DNA from: Chelydra serpentina
Taxonomy: Eukaryota; Chordata; Testudines; Chelydridae
Direction: 5' to 3'
DNA length: 64,000 nucleotides
Assembly (NCBI GenBank): GCA_037349315.1
Contig: JBAIAC010000007.1
Coordinates: forward strand, 53,221,001 to 53,285,000
Part shown: piece after piece, positions 1 to 11,014 of the stretch
Position numbering within the stretch: position 1 is the stretch's first letter
Layout: every line of letters begins with the position of its first letter
Notes under the pieces: generated by a model
The model's input: only the letters and a program-made list of their open reading frames with translations
Database searches by the model: none
Told to the model about the DNA's origin: nothing
Program-made: the position numbers and the translations under genes

Positions 1-193
1 CACTTCTTGCACTCACCCGGCGGTGCTCCGGGTCTTTGGCAGCATTTCGGTGGTGGGTACCACCGAAGACCCGGAGCGAGTGAGGACCTGCTGCCGAAGA
101 CCCGGAGCACCTCTGGAGGCGCCGCCGGGTGAGTACAGGGGGCGCCTTTTTATAGCGCCGCTCCCCCTGTGCTCCGGACCTGCCTACGCTACT
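1..193. mobile_element. 3' part of a non-autonomous hAT-like element, cut by window edge
   Basis: The stretch is GC-rich and full of short palindromes (CCGGGTCTTTGG ... CCGAAGACCCGG). It ends in CCTACGCTACT, the same terminus as the better preserved element at 54528-54929 (CAGCTACGCTACT), which has a perfect 8-bp target duplication. A run CGCTCCCCCTGTGCTCC before the end also matches that copy. The left end lies outside the window, so length and target duplication cannot be read. The open frame across it is a by-product of high GC. Confidence 0.45.
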
Positions 194-1812
194 GCTTCCC
201 GCTCTAATACTTGCATAAACTGGGCGCAATTCCATTAATGTCAATGGGTTTGCTCTGGTGTTAAACTGGTATAAGTGAGAGGAGAACAAGGCACAAGATT
301 TCTAACAAACATAGTGATAAGATCCCTGATCCTGATACATCTTCCACTTAAACTGGTGGAAATCAGGAGTAACTCCATTGCCATCACCGTATCAAATTGG
401 GGTTAGCAAGAGAAGAATCAGGTCCTTTGATTCAATGTGTAACACATAAATAGCTGCATGTGCTACAGTAATAAAGTGCTATATTGCTGCTCTTGATCAT
501 TGTAGTTTGTGCATATTATGTAATTGTGAGGCGTTTTCCCCCCCTTTTCCTTGCTATAAAAATCATTAATGAAAACTGACATAAAGACTAGGGGTGAGTA
601 CACCAGTATCTCTGATCAAACTGAGGAGCTTGGCGCCATGTGCCAGACAGCTGTGAAACTGGTTCCCTTTCCTCCCTCACTGTGTACAGTCTTCAGGGAA
701 GATAATGGCAGGCCATGCTGTAAGCATTGCCCCAGGCCTATGCAGCACCTGCCTGTGACATTGAGACATGATACATCACAGAATCCCTGGGATATTAAAG
801 AAGAGCATTCAGCACCCTTCACTGAGACACAGCTGCCTTATGGACCTGCTTCTGCTCCTGCACACCACCGTGTAAATGAGGAGCAACTCCACTGAGGGCA
901 GTCGAGTTACACTTGCGCAAAACCAGTGAAAGTGAGAGCCGACTCAAGCTGTCTATTGCATCACAGCATGCTGGGCTCTACAGTAATAAGACTGAGCTGT
1001 GTTACCTCTGCTATGCAATAGCACTGCGTCCAGGAGCCTCTAAGACTGAAATACAATTCCATATGCTTCTACACTATAGGACAGCTGCATCCGATAACCT
1101 CCAGTGCTACGACTGCATTAGCATCTCTCCCATATTAGACTGCAACCAGGTGGGTGAGGTAATATCTTTTATTAGATCAGCATGGCTACAACAACACTGC
1201 ATAGCAGAGTTCAGCAATCAGTAAGTTTCAAAACCAAGACAAACTGGCTACACTGGCCCTGTGCTAGGATCCAGGAAACCAACAGCTCTAAGATATAACT
1301 ACTTAACCCCGTTTAATTACTCGTAGTATCCACAGTCCTTCAGCTCTCAGCCAGGCACAGCTGAGTTATTTTACTACTACAGTTATGATAGATATAGATA
1401 TATATAAAAGCTTAAGTGTCTAACCTCTGTGTTTATTCTACTGAAAGCAAGTCAGCCTAGGAAATGCTCCAGTTCACGCTGGCATGCGCTAAAGCTGCTG
1501 ACTGCCTCTTGCTGTGGAATTTTGGAAAGAAAATACAGTATTTTGTAAACAGCACTTCCTGTGAAAGGCTCCATGTTGTTTCCCAAGTTCAGTGCATGTG
1601 GGGATGAAGGAGGCGGAGGTCAACCGTGTTGTTAAACATCATCTAGATTGCTTGATAACTTGTACCAGGCTGTGATAAATGAAGCTTCTTCCGAATAACA
1701 TCAGCCTCTCTTTCTGCAGGCATTTGCGCTTTCCAGCAGCTTCTCTCTACCCTCTGCTCTTTGTGTCACATGCAGGAGAAGCTGTGGGAGGGAAACACAG
1801 AACTCATTCAGT
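194..1812. other. No gene or clear repeat recognised
   Basis: I see no coding signal here. Around 350-400 there is a short segment of the type AAATCAGGAGTAACTCCATTG, part of a small palindromic repeat that recurs in worn form near 26100. A TATAGATATAGATATATATA stretch sits at about 1389-1408. Confidence 0.4.
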
Positions 1813-2200
1813 GATACTTTACACTTCTGTAGCACCTTCCATCTGAGGAGCTTGGGTCAAAATCCTCAAAGGTATTTAGGTGCCTAACTCCAATGGGAGG
1901 TGCCTCCAAAACTCCAATAGGGAGCTAGGTGCCTGAATACCTTTAAGAATCTGGACCATGTTGCTTTGCAAACATCAATGAGTTAAGTTTTGCTCTGTGC
2001 TGTAGGCAACCTCCACCCCATGCAGTAGGTAAATATTATTAGATACTACAGCAGTGTCTACATACCACAGTGTTGTGTACATTATAAATGCATAGATAGA
2101 TTAGATCAGCCAGGTAAATTATCCTAACAGTACAGAAGTGAAGTGCCCAGAGCCACACAGCACATCTGTAATCCTATCTGGCATAAAACCCATCTCTGGA
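1813..2200 (-). mobile_element. MIR-like SINE, antisense, interrupted
   Basis: Read on the minus strand this resembles a MIR/CORE SINE: the + strand shows TAGCACCTTCCATCTGAGGAGC, then TTTGCAAACATCAATGAGTTAAG, GTAGGTAAATATTATTA, and further on GAAGTGAAGTGCCCAGAGCC and CACACAGCA, in the order expected for an inverted MIR. It is broken by the small palindromic insert at 1861-1952 and by a second unassigned segment after 2041. Divergence is high, so the limits are approximate. Confidence 0.5.
1861..1952. repeat. Short palindromic MITE-like insert
   Basis: An imperfect inverted repeat: TCCTCAAAGGTATTTAGGTGCC on the left and GGTGCCTGAATACCTTTAAG on the right. A second, more regular copy is at 40782-40859. 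It interrupts the MIR around it, so it was inserted later. Superfamily unknown to me. Confidence 0.5.
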
Positions 2201-2289
2201 GACTTCCAGACATGGGTCAGATTCTCGGCTGCTGTAAATCACTATCCATTGAAGTCAGTCGAGTTATGCCAATTAGAGCTAATCAGAAA

Positions 2290-2710
2290 TTTTGCCACAG
2301 AACATTTTTCTTTGGGAAATGCCAATTTGTCAAAAGTGAAACAGTTTACAAAAACATGTCAATTTCAACAACAGTTTATTTAGAAAGAACAATTGAAAAA
2401 AAAATGTCTATATGGTCAAAATATTCTGTTTCAACCTTTTTTGGCGTGGACCATGTCAGTTTTCTGCTTCAAAATGACTCTTCAGTTCAGATCTTTTTCT
2501 ATTATATAATATAAAAAGTTGAGATTGGAATAAAACATTTCAATTGTATTGGAACAAAACATATTCATTGACCCAAAACATTTTTTTTCCAAAAAAAATT
2601 TTCACAGGAAATTTCCAAGTGTTTTGTTTTCACTCCATTTAAGAATGGGGAAAATTTCAAAACTGTGGATTCCCGGCAAAACTAAAAAAATTCAGTTCCT
2701 GCCCACCTTT
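2290..2710. repeat. AT-rich dispersed repeat, unclassified
   Basis: The stretch is dominated by runs such as CAAAACATTTTTTTTCC, AAAATTTTCAC and GGGGAAAATTTCAAAAC. A second stretch of the same texture lies at 37456-37855 (CATTTTCCAGTGG, AAAAATTTTAATTT). Both look like old non-autonomous DNA elements, but I could not find clean ends or a target duplication. The small open frames inside have no recognisable domain. Confidence 0.3.
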
Positions 2711-2740
2711 AATGCTACTTACTCCAGCTGAGAATCTAGC

Positions 2741-3900
2741 CCCAGGCACATTAGCTACAAGGCCATCCTTCTCAACCAGGGAAACTGGCTAGGACAAGGT
2801 CTTTTTAAGGGTGAACTGAAATATTTTAAAAACAAATACTAATGTTAACTAGTAAATTCAATGGAATCAGGTTTGGTGCAATCAAGTCTCAAGCCCACTT
2901 CATGAAATGGGACTGCAAACAGTTTTGATCCATCTATGACATGCTTTCAGCTCCAGTTCAAGGGGGTCTCTTGCTAAAATGCAGTTTAAATAATTATACT
3001 GTGACTTTGATCTGGTCCTGGTTTCTCAGTTGAAATGATCAGATTGGAAGAGATACAGAATTTGCTTCCTGAAGGACCTGAAGTGGATGCTTAGATGTGA
3101 ACCTTGTCTCTCCCAAGGCAAACATATTGCTTAACATACTGAAGGAGACTTTCAAATGACAAACACTATGCAGGAGATAGGGCACCCCATGTTTTGGTCT
3201 GTCTGAGCCATAGTTAACTTTGTATTTGAAATAAACTTGCAGAAACATTGAAAGGTTTCACTTCAAGTGCAAAGGGCCTGATCTACTGTCCATTCAAATT
3301 AATGGAAAGACTCTCATTGACTTCAATGGGCATTGGATCAAGCCCTAGGTACAATGCAGGTTGTTCACTAAGCAAATCCTCCATCCATCTTTCCAATGTG
3401 CTCATCAGTCCATTTATAAAACCAGGAATTGGTTGAGCCACTGTGCGATAGAAGCCTTCTTTTAAACCTTGTTTCTAGGCTACATCTCTCTCAGCTCTTT
3501 CCAGTAAACTAATTAAATGCTGATTTACAGGAATGGTATTTGTTTACACTTTATTGTTGTTGGCAGTTGGTGAAGATGACAAAATGCCTCTGCTGCAGTT
3601 CAATCAAACAAACGATTTCAGGAACTCAAAGATAATGGCACCACAAAGAAGATTTACCATGGACCAGGTGCCACTATCAGAAGACCTGAAATGACAGCTA
3701 TATATTCATCTCAGTGGGAGCGCCATGTTCCACTCTAAAGATAAAGGAGTTCTCACAACCCTTTCACATACATACATAAATTACACTTTGTTACAGTTTT
3801 CACTGGGGAAAATTACCATAGACAAAACTGCTCATCAACCCACGATGCCCTTTTAAGTTTCCATAGTTCAGGGATTTCTGAGGCTTCTATTCCATTCCCT
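2741..3900. other. No feature recognised
   Basis: Ordinary unique-looking sequence with short chance open frames only. A short CATTGACTTCAATGGGCATTGG segment at about 3318-3339 belongs to a common reptile palindromic repeat type, but it is too short to delimit. Confidence 0.35.
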
Positions 3901-3916
3901 AAAAAGAGATAGAGAT

Positions 3917-4390
3917 TAGGACTGGCGGGGCTGTGAGCTTCCCTACAGCCATCATTCATACACTTTCCTGTACAGCGATTCCTAGTGGGAGAAGGACAGT
4001 CACTCCTATGGTCGTAACTTACTTAATACACGTTCTTCCAGGTCAGGGGCTGGAATAGTCACAAATACCCCCACAGCCAATGCCCATATACTAGCTTAGG
4101 ACTGGAGGTTAGCTTCCTCACTAACTGTGCTCCTATAATATTCCCTGCAGTGACTCCTGCTGGAAGTGACACATGTGCTGTTAATTCTATGATGACGGTT
4201 TGTACCACTGCCTGAGTTGTGGTATGAATGCAGTTTATATAAATACAAATTGTTGTTGACTCTAGCAGTTGTGAGTGTACCTCTTACCACAGTTCCTTCA
4301 TTCCTTATGTTGACCCCCTGCTGGGAGAGGTGGAGGCTGGAGTAGCCGTGAGCTCCCTCACAGCCAGTTCTCCATTCTATTCCCTATAAG
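3917..4390 (+). repeat. Three degenerate copies of a ~75-90 bp unit
   Basis: Three segments share the order GGCTGG(A)GTAG, GTGAGCTCCCT, CACAGCCA, then a CCATT/CCCTAT run: they start near 3923, 4048 and 4333. Between copies, GACTCCTGCTGG-like words recur (3985, 4150, 4316). The copies are strongly diverged. It may be an old minisatellite or the inside of an unrecognised element. Confidence 0.35.
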
Positions 4391-4790
4391 GCACGAGCTG
4401 CAAAATATGCATTTGGATTGGGTCTCTGCACCATGAGAATTGGAGAGTGTTTGGATATGTGGTTCAGGCTTAGCCCATAACAGAGAGAAGCTCTAATTGT
4501 GGAATTCAGATCCAGGTTCAGCTCTACCTCAATGCTCCCCATCCCCCCAAAGTTTACGTGTGTTTAGATTTTCATGATTTAGTTCTGATTCCATTTCTGT
4601 ATGAAATGGGTGGTTTTGGTAACTGAGATGTAAATGTATTTCAGATGTTGACATTTTAAGGGTCTAATTTTATGTTAAAAGTCATAATTTATCACGAAAT
4701 AACTGAGGATGCTATATAAATATACTTTTATTATTATGCTATGGATGGGTGCTGGCTCCTCTTACCAAGATGAAGATATGCTCTAACTAC
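4391..4790. other. No clear feature; L2/MIR-like tail at the end
   Basis: Mostly unassigned. The words GAGGATGCTATATAAATATAC and TTATTATTATG at 4705-4738 resemble the end of an L2 or MIR element on the + strand, but this is too short to be sure. Confidence 0.3.
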
Positions 4791-5282
4791 AGCCTTGTCT
4801 GTACATCGGTTTTGTACCAGTTTATCTATTATGGTTAGGGGGTGTGATTTTTCTACTGAAATAGTTATATCAGTGTAACCCCTAGGGTGAATGAAATGGT
4901 GTCAGTATAGAGGTTATTATTATTGAAGCTGGTTGAGAATTTTCCAGTGGAACAGATTGCTGCTGGAAATTGCTGATTCAATGGAATCAAAGGGTTCTGC
5001 ATGAATGTGACAACTCTTCAAAACTTTCAATGGAAACCAAGCAGGAAGGATGGCAGGCTGCCAGGCTGTCCACCTGGTGGGAAGCCAGCCTGTCTGGCTC
5101 CCAGGCTCCCTGCCTGGCATGGAATGGATGGAAATTCCAGTTCCCACATATCTCTAGTTATTACCTTCCCATACAGGTATAACTACACCAATATAAGTCA
5201 CCTTTATACAGAAATAACTGCATCCACACTAAGAGGGGTAGTACTAATTAAAGAGGTACAGCGTTTGTATGCAGACAAGGCT
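4791..5282. mobile_element. Long MITE with inverted AGCCTTGTCTG termini
   Basis: The left end AGCCTTGTCTGTACATCGG and the reverse complement of the right end (AGCCTTGTCTGCATACAAAC) agree. Inner parts also pair: ATAGTTATATCAGTGTAACCCC on the left with the complement of GGTATAACTACACCAATATAAG on the right. Such MITEs are common in turtles and crocodilians. The middle (about 4906-5150) is not palindromic and may be a separate insertion. I did not find a clear target duplication. Confidence 0.6.
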
Positions 5283-5649
5283 GGTGTGGTGTATGTAACT
5301 ACGGTATGTAGCCAACAAAAGAAGTTGTCATTCTGGTTTTTGTGTACTGCACCTTTAACTGTACAGAAGTCTCCCTACCTGATGCAGAGACCGCTACAAT
5401 TGTTGTGATTCAATTCAGATGCAGAATGTTAGAGAGGGGGAGTCACTGTGTGCTCTCCCACTCTCATGGAGTTTTTACTTGGTTTGTTGTTTCCCTTATT
5501 CTGAAATAAGTCTCTTAGCCTGAAAAAATAAATGTTTTGCTCTTTTTGTATGTGAAAACCTGAGCTGCCAACATCTATAATTTTCTTGCAAGTCTCACAA
5601 TATTATGGGTTTTTAAAAAAAGTTTCTGTCATCAAACACACAAATATTG

Positions 5650-5860
5650 CCATGGGTCAACATGGCCACTGTTTCCAATGACTTCAAATAAGTCTGAAGT
5701 CACAGGCTGCCCTCAGCCAAGATGACCACCATCGTCTTCCAGCTTTTGCGTTTGAAAGTGAGGCTGGCCCAATAAAGATGGCCACCATCTCCCATTGTTT
5801 TCAAAATGAGAGAAGTCAGGCTGCCCTAACTGAAGATGGCCACCCCTCTTGCTGTATGGT
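5650..5860 (+). repeat. Degenerate tandem repeat, about 56-bp unit, four copies
   Basis: The motif AAGATGGCCACCAT with a following CTTCCA...TTTTCAAA and GTCAGGCTGCCCT recurs with starts near 5650, 5707, 5762 and 5818. Copies differ at many positions. It is too diverged for a young minisatellite and has no flanking TIR that I can see. Confidence 0.5.
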
Positions 5861-7191
5861 TAGGGAACTGCAAAGGGAGCGATGAGGAGATGGTAATATG
5901 AGAAACATGAGGCAGACTGAAGAAGTTGCAAATTAATGTGGGGGACAGGAAAATGGAACTATAGGAGAATTTGCAGATCAGCAGGAAAATGGAAGGCTAC
6001 AGGAGAATGTAGGGAGTAGGAGGAGACAGGAACGCAGAGGAATAGAATAGCAGAGGAAGACTGGGAGGGGGTAGGATACTGAGGGGAACAAGGGGCAGAG
6101 GAGAGGGACAGAATGGCAGAAGCAGGGGATATGAGAGGCTAAGTCGAGGGATGAGGCTGGCATTTTTGTGTGTGCATTTAAGGTTGTATTTGGGACTCAA
6201 AATGATCAAACGCAAACTGGGGACACATGACTTCCTCCTAAAGTTTTAGAAGGCAGGTTTAAAAAAATATGACCGATTTTACTATATATTTTTTTTAATC
6301 TCATTATTTTTAATCTTATGATATTTTTAGGTCTAATTCCTGCTTTTTAAGTGTTTGGGACTGGCAGTACTGGAAAACACACTAGGTTGAAATTATCAGC
6401 ATTCATCCTGATGCCATGAAAACTAGTCTGAGGAGTGGAATCAGTGATGAACAAGGAACCAGCCCAGAGGTAAAATGTCGACTTTTTTCCCCAATTAAAA
6501 TAATCATTCTTATGTTCAGTGTGTAACCCAATTTATAAAGAACTAAAATTCATCTTATCCCAGGGTCACATCAGCTTTTGTGCCAGGAACAAGGGGACAT
6601 GGACAAGAGGCAAATGTATCATGTAGAACAAACAAATGTCTCTTTTGCGTTCCACCCATGGAGCTATTAGCTCCATGTTTATCCATCTCATATTGCAACA
6701 GTGTAACATGTTCCAAATGGGTGTTCTTGAGAAATGGCACTACCAACCCCTCCCCCACCCTTGATTATGAACACTTCAGTTAAGTGCTTCAGGAATTGGA
6801 TGTCCTCTAAACAGTGGGACCTCAACATGCCCCCCACCCCACGCCTAATGACACATTTCAATTAAAGTTACAGAAATCATGTGTTGCACAATGCAAAGAC
6901 ACTTGACGTCTGTCTATTCCAGCATATGTGGAGGAAAGCCCCTCTTTAATCCCCTCCTTTTAGCCTGAGTCCGAGATATTCCAGTAAATGTGTCCTATAC
7001 TCATACCGGAGGCAAGGGAAATAGTATTTGTTCAAATCACACAACCTTTTCTTAATTATTTTGTACCAAAAAGGTCAATGAATGTGTTTTTTCCCTGCTG
7101 CTTGAGGGGATGTCTGTTAGTTAATGGTTGTTGTGCAATGTCATATTTGCCATTCCTGTAACTTTCCCCTTTCTGTAACTTTCATCTTTGC
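5861..7191. other. No gene; purine-rich tract 5935-6150
   Basis: A long stretch biased to A and G on the + strand (GGAAAATGG, GGAGGAGACAGG, GAGGAAGACTGGG) lies at about 5935-6150 and produces pyrimidine-rich minus-strand open frames that are not genes. The remainder shows nothing I recognise. Confidence 0.4.
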
Positions 7192-7414
7192 TCTTGGGAT
7201 ATGTGTACTGTTTCTTTAAATCTATAGACGGAAGCCAGGCAGGAGAGGGATTGGGGCAGAGTCTAGGGACAGGCTCTACAACAAAGCAGAGACATAATAG
7301 GTATGGAGATTATCCTTTTTTTTATTCTAATAAAATTCCTTATCAGTGTTTAAAGAAAGTAACTCTGTGATTCTTTAACATGGTTACATGATTCTTTAAC
7401 ATGGTTACATGACA
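7192..7414 (+). repeat. 5' LTR of the Ty3/gypsy element
   Basis: The start is set by alignment with the LTR start at 12830 right after a polypurine tract. The LTR has a poly(A) signal AATAAA at 7329-7334 and a short internal duplication of TGATTCTTTAACATGGTTAC. It ends in ACA directly before TGGTGTCAGAA, which looks like a primer-binding site. The start is worn and does not begin with a clean TG. Confidence 0.6.
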
Positions 7415-7464
7415 TGGTGTCAGAAACTGATTTATTTTGATCAAATATAACGAGAGAAAAGAAA

Positions 7465-7795
7465 ATGCCACAGATACACTCTCCATAACACTTTCGGTTT
7501 GATAAACACCTGGAATGGCTTGAGTGGAAGGAGCAGCTCACCAGATTTTGAACTGCAACAAAATTGAATGCAGACAGTGGTTATAATCCACTGATTAATT
7601 TATGCAATAAGGACTGAAGATGAAAACATGCCTTTGCTGAATACGGGGATAATAATCACCACGACATTGTCCTTAAAAAGGTTGATAAGCATTTCATTCC
7701 AAAGAGGAATGTAGTAGACAAATGATAATGCTGTTGCCAAAGGAATCCCAGAGAAAATACTAACAAAAATCCCTGCATGAACAATAAGAGCAGTC
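7465..7795 (+). pseudogene. gag fragment of the Ty3/gypsy element
   Basis: An ATG at 7465 follows the primer-binding site by about 40 bases. The reading frame gives FDKHLEWLEWKEQLTRF, which fits the W-x2-W-x4-F pattern near the start of vertebrate gypsy-type gag proteins, and later DIVLKKVDKHFIPKRNVV, matching the segment ending in KxNVxxER in that family. Several in-frame stops break it. The frame is cut at about 7795 by the 3' end of an antisense CR1. Confidence 0.6.
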
Positions 7796-8530
7796 ACAGA
7801 TTCAGAGATATTAAGGCTAGAAGGAACCATTATGGTCATTTAGTCTGAGCTCCTGTATAACACAGGCCAGTGAGTTTCATCCAGCAATGCCAGAATTGAC
7901 CTCAACTACAACAAGTCTTTTTGAAAGACATCCTGTCTTGATTTAAAAACTGGAAGTGACGGACAATCCACCACACCACTTGGTAAACTGTCCCAATGGT
8001 TAATCTCTCTCTCGCTGTTAAAACTTGTCCCTTATTTCCACTTTGAACTTCTCCAACTTCAATCTCTAGCCACTGGATCTTCATATACTTTTGTCTGCTA
8101 ACCTAAAGATCTCACCAGTATCCGATATTTTCTTCTTGGGTAGGTTCTTGCAGACCAGAATCCAGTCACCTCCTAACTTCTTCAATAAGCTAAATACGTT
8201 GAGCTCCTTAAGTGTCTCACTGCCAGGCAGGTTCCCAGAAGATTAATCATTCTCATAGCCCTTTCCCAAATCCCCTCTAATTTGGCAACATCTTGTTTCA
8301 GGTGTGGACACCAGAACTGGATGCTATTCCAGTACTGTTCTCCCCAGTCCTGTATATAAAAGTAATATCACCTCCCTACTCCTATTTAATTTTCTCCTGT
8401 TTATACCTCCAAGGACCATGTTAGCCCTTTTTGCTACAGCCTCACACTTGAAGCTCATGATTGGGTGGTTATCTACAATGATCCTTGTCAGAGTCACTGC
8501 CTTCCAGGAAAGTACCGAGTTCCCTGGGTG
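7795..8530 (-). mobile_element. CR1 LINE 3' fragment, antisense
   Basis: On the minus strand the sequence begins near 8530 and runs to the CR1-type 3' end near 7795 (complement of TTAAGGCTAGAAGGAACCATTATGGTCATTTAG). The minus frame at 8324-8578 reads CEAVAKRANMVLGGINR, the usual C-terminal part of CR1 reverse transcriptase, followed by degenerate LRRL/LF parts. It is 5' truncated as most CR1 copies are, and contains frameshifts. It sits inside the gypsy gag region and separates the capsid-like part from the zinc knuckle. Confidence 0.75.
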
Positions 8531-8534
8531 GATA

Positions 8535-8625
8535 TGTGGCAGGGGAGCACACAGGACAGATATGACTTGCCCAGCCATTGAAGATATGTGTAGGACATTG
8601 GGAGTATGTTGGCTGAAGTAATGGA
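8535..8625 (+). pseudogene. gag zinc-knuckle region of the Ty3/gypsy element
   Basis: Directly after the CR1 the + frame reads CGRGAHRTDMTCPAIEDMCR, with the spacing C-x2-G-x2-H-x5-CPA-x4-C found in the nucleocapsid region of vertebrate gypsy elements. The frame stops at 8621. Position between gag and protease supports the call; the short length limits certainty. Confidence 0.5.
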
Positions 8626-8744
8626 ATCAGAGAGATAACCCAGGGAAGCTTGACTAAATGCTTGCTTCCAGAGATCTTTGGCCAAAGACAGCATTCATCA
8701 ATAGGCTTGGCCTGCTATTTTCCAAATCTGCAATACTGTTGCAA

Positions 8745-9279
8745 AATTTAAAGCTGATTCAAGTGTAGAGGTGATTGTGGTCTGTTAAAAGACATTGAAG
8801 GCCATGAACCCTAGCCTTAAATTGAAACAGCCCATGGTGGGGTTCAGTAGCTCTCAGGGGGAGAGATAAGTTGCCTAAGTCAGTTCAAACTCCAGACTAG
8901 TTACAAGGGCAAGTAGTATGTTTTTGACCCCTTTGTCATTAATGGAACCTCTGCTAGACTGAACCATTGAGATAATCTGCATAAAATGCTTAGAGAATGA
9001 TAGGAGAGTGTTTGGTGAAAATGGCTTGCTAAAAGGAGAACCAGGGAGGAGAGATTCTATTGACAGAGGGGACAGTACCCGATGTGCTCAGCCTACCCCA
9101 GAGGGTCTCAATCCTCTGCTTCCCAAAGAGAATGGTGTAAGTGAGGACATTACTGAACCGACAGTGTTGTGCTCTTTGATGCCTGTTACAAAAAGAAAAA
9201 GGACCCATCTGTGTCTCTATAGACCTAAAGAGACTCAATGAAGCAGTAAAGGCATATTCTTCCTCTTGTGGAAGAGAGA
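8745..9279 (+). pseudogene. Protease and start of reverse transcriptase, Ty3/gypsy
   Basis: Near 8750 the frame AKFKADSSVEVIVV resembles a retrotransposon aspartic protease (the active D-T/S-G is changed to DSS). At 9000-9279 the words EDITEPTVL and, after a frameshift, CVSIDLKRLNEAVK match the conserved start of gypsy reverse transcriptase (KVTEPT ... ICIDPRDLN). Stops and frameshifts are frequent. The frame breaks at 9280, where a MITE is inserted, and resumes at 11305. Confidence 0.65.
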
Positions 9280-9341
9280 GGCCCAGATTCACTGGACTGG
9301 CTGACCAGTGCTCAGTGCAAGTCCAGAGGATATGTCCATTT

Positions 9342-11014
9342 TAGGGCTGTCAATTAATCGCAGTTAACTTACGCGATTAACGCAGACAAATTAATCCTGA
9401 TTAAAAAAATTAATCGCGATTAATCGCACTTATAACAATACAATATCCATTGAAATGTATTAAATTTTTGGGGATGTTTTCCTACATTTTCAATATTGAT
9501 TTCAATTACAACACAGAATACAAAGTGCACAGTTCTCACTTTATATTATTATTTTTTATTACAAATATATGTACTGTAAAAATGATAAACAAAATAAATA
9601 GTATTTTTTCAGTTCACCTCATACACGTTTTAAGGGCAATCTCTTTATCGTGAAAGTGTAACTTACAAAGGCAGATTTTTTTTGGTTACATAACTGCTCT
9701 CAAAAACAAAACAGTGTAAAACTTTAGAGCCTACAAGTCCACTCAGTCCTACTTCTTGTTCTGCCAATCGCTAAGATAAATACATTTGTTTACATTGACG
9801 AGAGATACTGTTGCCTGCTTATTTACAATGTCACCTGAAATGAGAACAGGCCTTCACATGGCACTTTTGTAGCCGGTGTTGCAAGGTATTTACATGCCAG
9901 ATATGCTAATCATTCGTATGCCCCTTCATCTTCAGCCACCATTCCAGAGGACATGCTTCCATGCCGATGATGCTCGTTAAAAAAATAATGCATCAATTAA
10001 ATTTGTGACTGTACTCCTTGAGGAGAGAATTGTATGTCTCCTGCTCTATTTTACCCGCATTCTTCATATACTTCATGTCATAGCAGTCTCGGATGATGAC
10101 CTGGCACATGTTGTTCATTTTAAGAACACTTTCACTGCAGATTTGACAAAACGTAAAGAAGGTACCAATGTGAAATTCCTAAAGATAGCTACTGCACTCA
10201 ACCCAAGGTTTAAGAATCTTAAGTGCCATTCAAAATCTGAGAGGGACGAGGTGTGGAGCATGTTTTTAGAAGTCTTAAAAGAGCAACACTCCGATGCGGA
10301 AACTACAGAACCCAAACCACCAAAAAAGAAAATCAACCTTCTGCTGGTGGCATCTGACTCAGATGATGAAAATGAACATGCATCAGTCTGCACTGCTTTA
10401 GATCGTTATCAAGCAGAACCCATCATCAGCATGGACGCATGTCATCTGGAATCATGGTTGAAGCATGAAGGGACATATGAATCTTTAGTGCAACTGGCAC
10501 ATAAATATCTTGCAACGCCAGCTACAATAGTACCATGCGAATGCCTGTTCTCACTTTCAGGTGACTTTGTAAACAAGAAGCTGGCAGCATTATCTCCTGC
10601 AAATTGTAACCAACCTTGTTTGTCTGAGTGATTGGCTGACCAAGAGGTAGGACTGAGTGGACTTGTAGGCGCTAAAGTTTTACATTGTTTTATTTTTTAA
10701 TGCAGTTTTTTTGGTACATAATTCTACATTTGTAAGTTCAACTTTCATGATAAAGATATTGCACTACAGTACTTGTATTAGGTGAATTGAAAAATACTAT
10801 TTCTTTTGTTTTTTACAGTGCAAATATTTGTAATCAAAAATAAATATAAAGTGAGCACTGTGCATTTTGTATTCTGTGTTGTAATTGAAATTAATATATT
10901 TGAAAATGTAGTAAACATCCAAAAATATTTTTAAAGGTATTCTATTGTTGTTTAACAGTGCGATTAATAGTGTAATTAAGCATGATTAATTTTCTTAATC
11001 ACTTGACAGCCCTA
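9342..11014 (+). mobile_element. hAT transposon derivative with ~600-bp inverted arms
   Basis: The ends TAGGGCTGTCAATTAATCGC and (complement) TAGGGCTGTCAAGTGATTAAG are inverted repeats, flanked by GTCCATTT and GTCCAGCT, a worn 8-bp target duplication (6 of 8). The inverted similarity does not stop after a short TIR: 9342-9972 and 10421-11014 are reverse complements of each other with modest divergence, including sequence that on the right codes for the hAT C-terminal domain. The unpaired middle is 9973-10420. The subterminal part is rich in ATTAATCGCGATTAATCGCA, itself palindromic. Confidence 0.75.
10005..10631 (+). pseudogene. hAT transposase C-terminal fragment
   Basis: The open frame (about 208 codons) has no ATG at its start (it opens with GTG), so it is a remnant and not a full gene. 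It reads ALNPRFKNLKCHSKSERDEVW, then an acidic spacer SDSDDENEH, and near the end LAHKYLATPATIVPCECLF followed by SLSGDFVNKKLAALSP. This is the order of the ZBED/hAT family C-terminal (hATC dimerisation) region, where the usual motif is PATSVPCERLFS; the Arg is Cys here. The BED zinc finger, the N-terminal DNA-binding part and most of the catalytic core are missing. A full hAT transposase is about 600-700 aa. Confidence 0.75.

Noticed and set aside
5978..6215. Leucine/proline-rich minus-strand small protein
   Set aside because: Result of a purine-rich tract; no start context and two frames are open together.
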